NCBI RefSeq assembly: GCF_003029735.1
Contig: NZ_KZ686271.1
Location: 62,001 to 126,000 of the forward strand
Origin: Pedobacter yulinensis
Lineage (GTDB): Bacteria > Bacteroidota > Bacteroidia > Sphingobacteriales > Sphingobacteriaceae
Direction: 5' to 3'
Length of the DNA: 64,000 bases
Shown here: piece after piece, positions 60,203 through 64,000 of the stretch
Numbering within the stretch: position 1 is the stretch's first letter
How the letters are laid out: each line of letters starts with the position of its first letter
Made by a program: the position numbers and the translations under genes
Notes under the pieces: model-generated
The model's input: only the letters and a program-made list of their open reading frames with translations
The model's database searches: none
What the model was told of the DNA's origin: nothing

Positions 60203-60765
60203 CAGAATTCAGGTTTCAAAGTTTTAAAGAGCTTCGATGTGAGCAGGCCAATGGTGCAGCCCAGGATTGTTCCGGTCATGACATCGACCGGATAATGTAC
60301 ACCAACGTAAATCTGAGCCAGGCTAATGCATACCGCCCAGGCCAGGCCGATTGGCAAAATGGGCTTCCATTTCGGATAAAAGACACAGATAATGAACACT
60401 GCCAGTGCAAAATGATTGGTGGCGTGCGCCGAAGGAAAACTGTACCCGCTGCCGCAGGGTACCCGGTGTATAATATCAAGCGCGAGCGTTGGCTCGTTGC
60501 AAGGCCTCAGCCGGGCTACGAAAGGTTTGATCAGACGCGAAGCTGTCAGGTCGCCGAGACCGAAGGTCAGCAGAAAAATGCCAAGCAGGTAATAGCCTGT
60601 TTTTTTATACTCCCTGATAAAAAAAACAATGATGAACAGATACAGCGGCGCCCAGAAATACCGGTTTCGAACCAGTGGAAAAAAGAAATCCAGAAAATCA
60701 CTGCTCCACCCGCGGTGAATTTTCAGGAACAGGTCGGCGTCAAATTGCTGTATGCTTTCGATCAT
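60202..60765 (-). CDS. PAP2 family phosphatase
   Basis: 187 residues, five to six membrane helices. Active-site motifs: KPFVARLRP (C1), PSAHATNHF (C2) and AQIYVGVHYPVDV (C3). In C3 the usual Ser-Arg is replaced by Ala-Gln, a substitution that recurs in some Bacteroidota members but removes the conserved Arg; His and Asp remain. It would dephosphorylate lipid phosphates such as phosphatidic acid or undecaprenyl diphosphate. Overlaps the methyltransferase stop by four bases upstream and the ZIP start by one base downstream. Confidence 0.9.
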   Translation of the reverse strand: MIESIQQFDADLFLKIHRGWSSDFLDFFFPLVRNRYFWAPLYLFIIVFFIREYKKTGYYLLGIFLLTFGLGDLTASRLIKPFVARLRPCNEPTLALDIIHRVPCGSGYSFPSAHATNHFALAVFIICVFYPKWKPILPIGLAWAVCISLAQIYVGVHYPVDVMTGTILGCTIGLLTSKLFKTLKPEF

Positions 60766-61493
60766 GCCTTTTTGCAGATAAAGATAAGCCGGTCTGATGT
60801 CGTTTCATGGTAAGGGCTGAGTGCATAGTCGCCGAAGGTAGCCGTTACCTCAAGCCCGCTCTTTTCAAACATGCGTTCAAAGTCATCGGGCATGAAAGCC
60901 TGCACCCGTTCCTCGAATGCGTAGGTCTTGTTCCTGTGCTCAAAGTTGATGTGCTTGATGATCTTGCCATCCTGCACAAACTTTTTAATATGGAACTCAA
61001 TGCCCTCTACCGTCCTTGTTTCCATATGCGTCAGGTTGCTGAGAATTTTCCGGGTATTAAAATAATCAATGACCAGTGTGCCTCCATCGCGCAGCGACTT
61101 TTTAAAAGACTTCAGTGCGTTAACATGCTGCAGTTCGGTCTCAAAATAACCGAAGCTGGTAAACAAGTTCAGGGCAACATCGTAATAATTGATGTAGTGC
61201 AATTTACGCATATCATGCACAAAAAAATGCAGGGAGCGGTTTTCGAATTGCCGGGCAAACTTAATATTTTGTTCAGAGAGGTCAATCCCTGTCACGTCGA
61301 AGCCTTTTTTGTTCAGGTAAACGGCGTGGCGGCCCCGGCCGCAGGCAATGTCAAGAATGCGCTTTTCGTGTCCGGGTTTGAGGTAAGCGATCAGGTTATC
61401 AATCAGGAATTCAGCTTCAGCATCGTTCCTTTGATGATAAAGGATGTGGTAATAGGGGGAATTAAACCAGAATTGAAACCACTTTCGCTGCAT
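60762..61493 (-). CDS. Class I SAM-dependent methyltransferase
   Basis: 243 residues. Rossmann motif I ILDIACGRGRHAVYL, motif II VTGIDLSEQNI and motif IV VALNLFTSFGYFE; the C-terminal half binds substrate (MPDDFERMFEKSGLEV). The substrate is not known; the arrangement recalls small-molecule or quinone-type methyltransferases. It is the first gene of a three-gene run (methyltransferase, PAP2, ZIP) with successive overlaps, on the minus strand, divergent from the phosphohexomutase. Confidence 0.88.
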   Translation of the reverse strand: MQRKWFQFWFNSPYYHILYHQRNDAEAEFLIDNLIAYLKPGHEKRILDIACGRGRHAVYLNKKGFDVTGIDLSEQNIKFARQFENRSLHFFVHDMRKLHYINYYDVALNLFTSFGYFETELQHVNALKSFKKSLRDGGTLVIDYFNTRKILSNLTHMETRTVEGIEFHIKKFVQDGKIIKHINFEHRNKTYAFEERVQAFMPDDFERMFEKSGLEVTATFGDYALSPYHETTSDRLIFICKKA

Positions 61494-61627
61494 AAATAGA
61501 TCGCTTTTTCAGGATGCAAATATACTATTTTGACGGGTTCGGGCTACAACCTGTTGCAGCATTGCTGCATTTTGCGCTGACAGACAATAAAAACGGCTGA
61601 ACCGGCGATGCTTAGCGGGGAATTTTT

Positions 61628-61635
61628 TATTTTTG
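61628..61635 (+). promoter_or_regulatory. TAnnTTTG box upstream of the phosphohexomutase
   Basis: TATTTTTG, full match to the -7 consensus, 23 bases before the proposed TTG start at 61659. It lies inside the longer open frame (61608), which argues against the longer start. Confidence 0.4.
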
Positions 61636-61658
61636 GCGCTCACCAAATTCGTAAACCT

Positions 61659-63047
61659 TTGACACTTATCAAATCAATTTCCGGCATTCGCGGAACCATC
61701 GGCGGCCCTGCCGGTTCAGGACTAACGCCTATCGATATCGTAAAATTTACAGCTGCTTTCGGCGCCTGGGTCGTTGCCAAAAGCGGCACTAAAAAAATTG
61801 TCGTTGGGCGAGATGCCCGTATTTCCGGGTCTATGGTCAATAACCTGGTCCTGGGAACGCTGCAGGGACTGGGCATCGAGGTGATCGACCTCGGCTTGTC
61901 GACCACACCAACGGTCGAGATCGCCGTTCCCGGCGAAGCGGCAGGCGGTGGCATCATTCTTACGGCCAGCCACAATCCAAAACAGTGGAACGCGCTGAAA
62001 CTGCTGAACGAAAAAGGTGAGTTTATCAGTGATGCCGATGGCAAGGAAGTACTTGACATGGCCGAACGCGCTGATTTTGCGTTTGCCGATGTAAACGACC
62101 TGGGTCAGATCGTTCAGAACGATACCTACCTGCAAAAACACATTGACAAAATCCTGGCGCTGCCGCTTGTAGACACAGCGGCGATTCGTCAGGCTGGTTT
62201 TCGCGTCGTGATCGATTGCGTAAACTCGACAGGAGGCATTTATGTTCCTGCGTTGCTCCGGGCACTGGGCGTAACAGAGATTACTGAACTCTACTGTGAG
62301 CCAAACGGCCATTTTCCGCACAATCCGGAGCCGCTGCCAGAAAACCTGACCGAAATATCTAAGGAGGTCCAGAAACGCAATGCACACTTCGGCATCGTCG
62401 TTGACCCCGATGTAGACCGCCTGTGTTTCGTCAATGAAGACGGCAGCATGTTCGGCGAAGAGTATACGCTCGTGGCGGTAGCCGATTTCATTCTGAAACA
62501 TACCCCTGGCAATACCGTTTCGAACCTGTCATCGACCAGGGCCCTCCGCGATGTGACGGAGGCCGCCGGACAGGAATATCATGCAGCAGCTGTAGGCGAG
62601 GTGAACGTGGTTAACCAGATGAAGGCTGTGCAGGCGGTTATCGGCGGCGAAGGCAATGGCGGCATTATTTACCCCGAACTTCATTACGGCCGTGATGCAC
62701 TGGTTGGCATTGCCCTTTTCCTGACGCACCTGGCCAGATTCGGTAAACCCATTTCAGTTTTACGCAGCAGCTACCCGGCCTATCACATTTCCAAGAACAA
62801 GATTACGCTTACAGACGATATGGATATTGACGGCCTGCTTGTCAGCGTGAAAGAAAAATACAGCAGCCAGCCGCTCAGCACAATTGACGGATTGAAAATA
62901 GAGTTTGACAAAAAATGGGTACATTTGCGGCGTTCAAATACTGAGCCGATCATTCGCATTTACAGCGAAGCGGAGAATGAAACCATTGCCGAAAACCTTG
63001 CTGCAAAGATCATCGCAGACATCAAGGAGATTCTCGGTACAAAATAA
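61659..63047 (+). CDS. glmM: Phosphoglucosamine mutase / phosphohexomutase
   Basis: 462 residues. It interconverts glucosamine-6-phosphate and glucosamine-1-phosphate for peptidoglycan and LPS precursors. Phosphoserine loop TASHNP (Ser 104), metal site DPDVDR (Asp 249, 251, 253), sugar-specificity loop GEGNGGII and phosphate-binding RRSNTEPIIRIYSEA. The start is the TTG at 61659, since the protein then begins MTLIKSISGIRGTIGG, as in Bacteroidota relatives; the longer frame back to 61608 overlaps the promoter box. Phosphoglucomutase or phosphomannomutase activity cannot be excluded from sequence. Confidence 0.9.
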   Translation: MTLIKSISGIRGTIGGPAGSGLTPIDIVKFTAAFGAWVVAKSGTKKIVVGRDARISGSMVNNLVLGTLQGLGIEVIDLGLSTTPTVEIAVPGEAAGGGIILTASHNPKQWNALKLLNEKGEFISDADGKEVLDMAERADFAFADVNDLGQIVQNDTYLQKHIDKILALPLVDTAAIRQAGFRVVIDCVNSTGGIYVPALLRALGVTEITELYCEPNGHFPHNPEPLPENLTEISKEVQKRNAHFGIVVDPDVDRLCFVNEDGSMFGEEYTLVAVADFILKHTPGNTVSNLSSTRALRDVTEAAGQEYHAAAVGEVNVVNQMKAVQAVIGGEGNGGIIYPELHYGRDALVGIALFLTHLARFGKPISVLRSSYPAYHISKNKITLTDDMDIDGLLVSVKEKYSSQPLSTIDGLKIEFDKKWVHLRRSNTEPIIRIYSEAENETIAENLAAKIIADIKEILGTK

Positions 63048-63051
63048 TACG

Positions 63052-63118
63052 CCGGACATGGTCCGGAGGACGGCCACAAGCCGTCTGCACACCGGCCCGC
63101 CTGAAAGGGCAGGCTGGT
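63052..63118 (+). other. Three consecutive hairpins between glmM and the cysteine desulfurase gene
   Basis: CCGGAC/GTCCGG (63052-63057 with 63061-63066), GACGGC/GCCGTC (63069-63074 with 63080-63085), and a 12-bp stem with one mismatch closed by a GAAA loop (63091-63102 with 63107-63118). No T-run follows. They could be a REP-like element or a structured leader for the desulfurase gene at 63144. Confidence 0.45.
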
Positions 63119-63143
63119 TTACTAACTTATTAAATTCTGGAAC

Positions 63144-64000
63144 ATGCAAAGGGTTTACCTGGACAATGCCGCGACCACGCCGCTCGATAAGGAAGTTATC
63201 GCCGAAATGACAAACGTGATGGAGAATTTCTTCGGAAACCCGTCTGCCATTCATGCCCTTGGCCGCGAGGTCAGAACACTGGTTGAAAAAGCGAGAAAAA
63301 CCGTTTCAGGAATCCTGAATGCGGCACCGTCAGAGATTTTCTTTACATCGGGCGGTACAGAAGCCGATAACATGGCCATTCGCTGCGGTATCGCCGCCTA
63401 TGGCATCAGGCATGCCATTACCAGCAAAATCGAGCACCATGCGGTTGAACAGACCCTGCACAACTTGCTGCGGGACGGTGTAATTGACAAGCTGAGTTTT
63501 GTGGGGATCGATGAAAAAGGTAACGTCGATTACGATCATCTGGAAGAGCTGCTGCGCGAAAACGAACGGTCTTTTGTTTCCCTGATGCATGCCAACAACG
63601 AGCTCGGTACGCTGACCGACATGGAACGGGTCGGGGCAATCTGCGAAGCCTATCATGCGATTTACCATGCAGATACCGTGCAAACCATGGGACATTACGT
63701 GCATGATGTTAAAAAGCTGAAGGCCCATTTCCTGGTATGTGCTGCCCATAAGCTTCACGGACCGAAAGGAGCGGGTTTTCTGTATGTAAACAGCAAGATT
63801 AAGATTCCACCTATGATTTACGGCGGCGCCCAGGAGCGCAACATGCGCGGCGGCACCGAAAACGTGTACGGCATCGTCGGGCTGGCCAAGGCGCTGCAAA
63901 TTGCCTATGCAGATATGGAGCGCCACCAGCAATACATCCAATCGTTGAAAGACTACCTGAAGAACCGGCTCGAAACAGAGGTTCCCGGGGTTACTTTCAA
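63144..64000 (+). CDS. Cysteine desulfurase, NifS/IscS type (partial, runs off the window)
   Basis: 285 residues visible, no stop before the window end. A PLP enzyme taking sulfur from cysteine for Fe-S clusters and tRNA thiolation. YLDNAATTPLDKEV, TSGGTEADNMAI, ITSKIEHHAVEQT and the PLP Lys in CAAHKLHGPKG (Lys 203) match the family; RGGTENVYGIVG closes the visible part. The active-site Cys that carries the persulfide lies downstream, outside the window. It follows glmM after 96 bases containing three hairpins. Confidence 0.93.
   Translation, partial: MQRVYLDNAATTPLDKEVIAEMTNVMENFFGNPSAIHALGREVRTLVEKARKTVSGILNAAPSEIFFTSGGTEADNMAIRCGIAAYGIRHAITSKIEHHAVEQTLHNLLRDGVIDKLSFVGIDEKGNVDYDHLEELLRENERSFVSLMHANNELGTLTDMERVGAICEAYHAIYHADTVQTMGHYVHDVKKLKAHFLVCAAHKLHGPKGAGFLYVNSKIKIPPMIYGGAQERNMRGGTENVYGIVGLAKALQIAYADMERHQQYIQSLKDYLKNRLETEVPGVTF

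Overview
The window reads as chromosomal DNA of a Bacteroidota bacterium, most likely a Sphingobacteriaceae-like soil or freshwater genus. The GC content looks close to one half (judged by eye, not computed). Reasons for this placement: a TonB-dependent receptor with an N-terminal carboxypeptidase-regulatory-like domain; a type IX secretion plug-like protein (DUF5103 family); DUF3276/PUR, DUF1573, DUF5522 and DUF5117-type proteins; a long-form NusB; the order nusB-DUF1573-yajC-ybbR-coaE; near absence of Shine-Dalgarno sequences; and promoters of the form TTTG-N19-TAnnTTTG (clear examples at 420-450, 41087-41117 and 47822-47852). I see no insertion sequence, prophage, CRISPR array or rRNA operon, and no broken genes. 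The window cuts one gene at each end.

Layout. 1-286: start of a penicillin-acylase gene leaving the window on the minus strand. 488-3427: TonB receptor. 3628-8086: cytoplasmic GH31 alpha-glucosidase plus glycogen branching enzyme. 8246-12020: a two-gene non-homologous end-joining cassette (Ku and LigD, domain order phosphoesterase-ligase-polymerase), followed by two small convergent Lys-rich ORFs that share one terminator hairpin. 12181-20126: LolC/E-like permease, MazG, DoxX, AI-2E-type permease, aldo/keto reductase, MnmD, MmcQ/YjbR, and a secreted M13 peptidase whose start codon lies in a hairpin. 20448-29856: ValS, HPP membrane protein, a lone HsdR-N nuclease-fold protein, HolA, a secreted DUF5117-type zinc protease, EVE protein and a cation/proton antiporter. 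29904-36549: acyl-CoA thioesterase, cytoplasmic alpha-amylase, PyrD, ABC-F protein and the DUF5103 protein. 36703-39916: an export-directed sugar set (SUMF1-type, Tat-type Gfo/Idh/MocA oxidoreductase, hydroxypyruvate-isomerase-like TIM barrel). 39979-47752: a secreted unknown, a 56-residue basic protein behind tRNA-Cys, an RNA methyltransferase, a BamA/TamA-like lipoprotein, an unknown membrane protein translationally coupled to a PlpD-like patatin autotransporter, and TspO. 47887-50990: GH92 mannosidase plus esterase. 51095-59495: PUR protein, ABC exporter, leucine-type dehydrogenase, then the tightly packed nusB-to-marR run. 59492-61493: ZIP transporter, PAP2 phosphatase and methyltransferase. 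61659-64000: phosphoglucosamine/phosphohexomutase and a cysteine desulfurase (partial).

The genes form two broad groups. One is housekeeping: translation, replication, cofactor and cell-envelope biogenesis. The other handles glycans: GH31, GlgB, alpha-amylase, GH92, esterase and the sugar oxidoreductase set. The least explained parts are the small Lys-rich proteins next to Ku/LigD, the structured GC-rich intergenic elements (8087-8245, 28555-28664, 63052-63118), the DUF5522 cysteine protein fused into an operon with a beta-CASP nuclease, and the coupled unknown/patatin pair.
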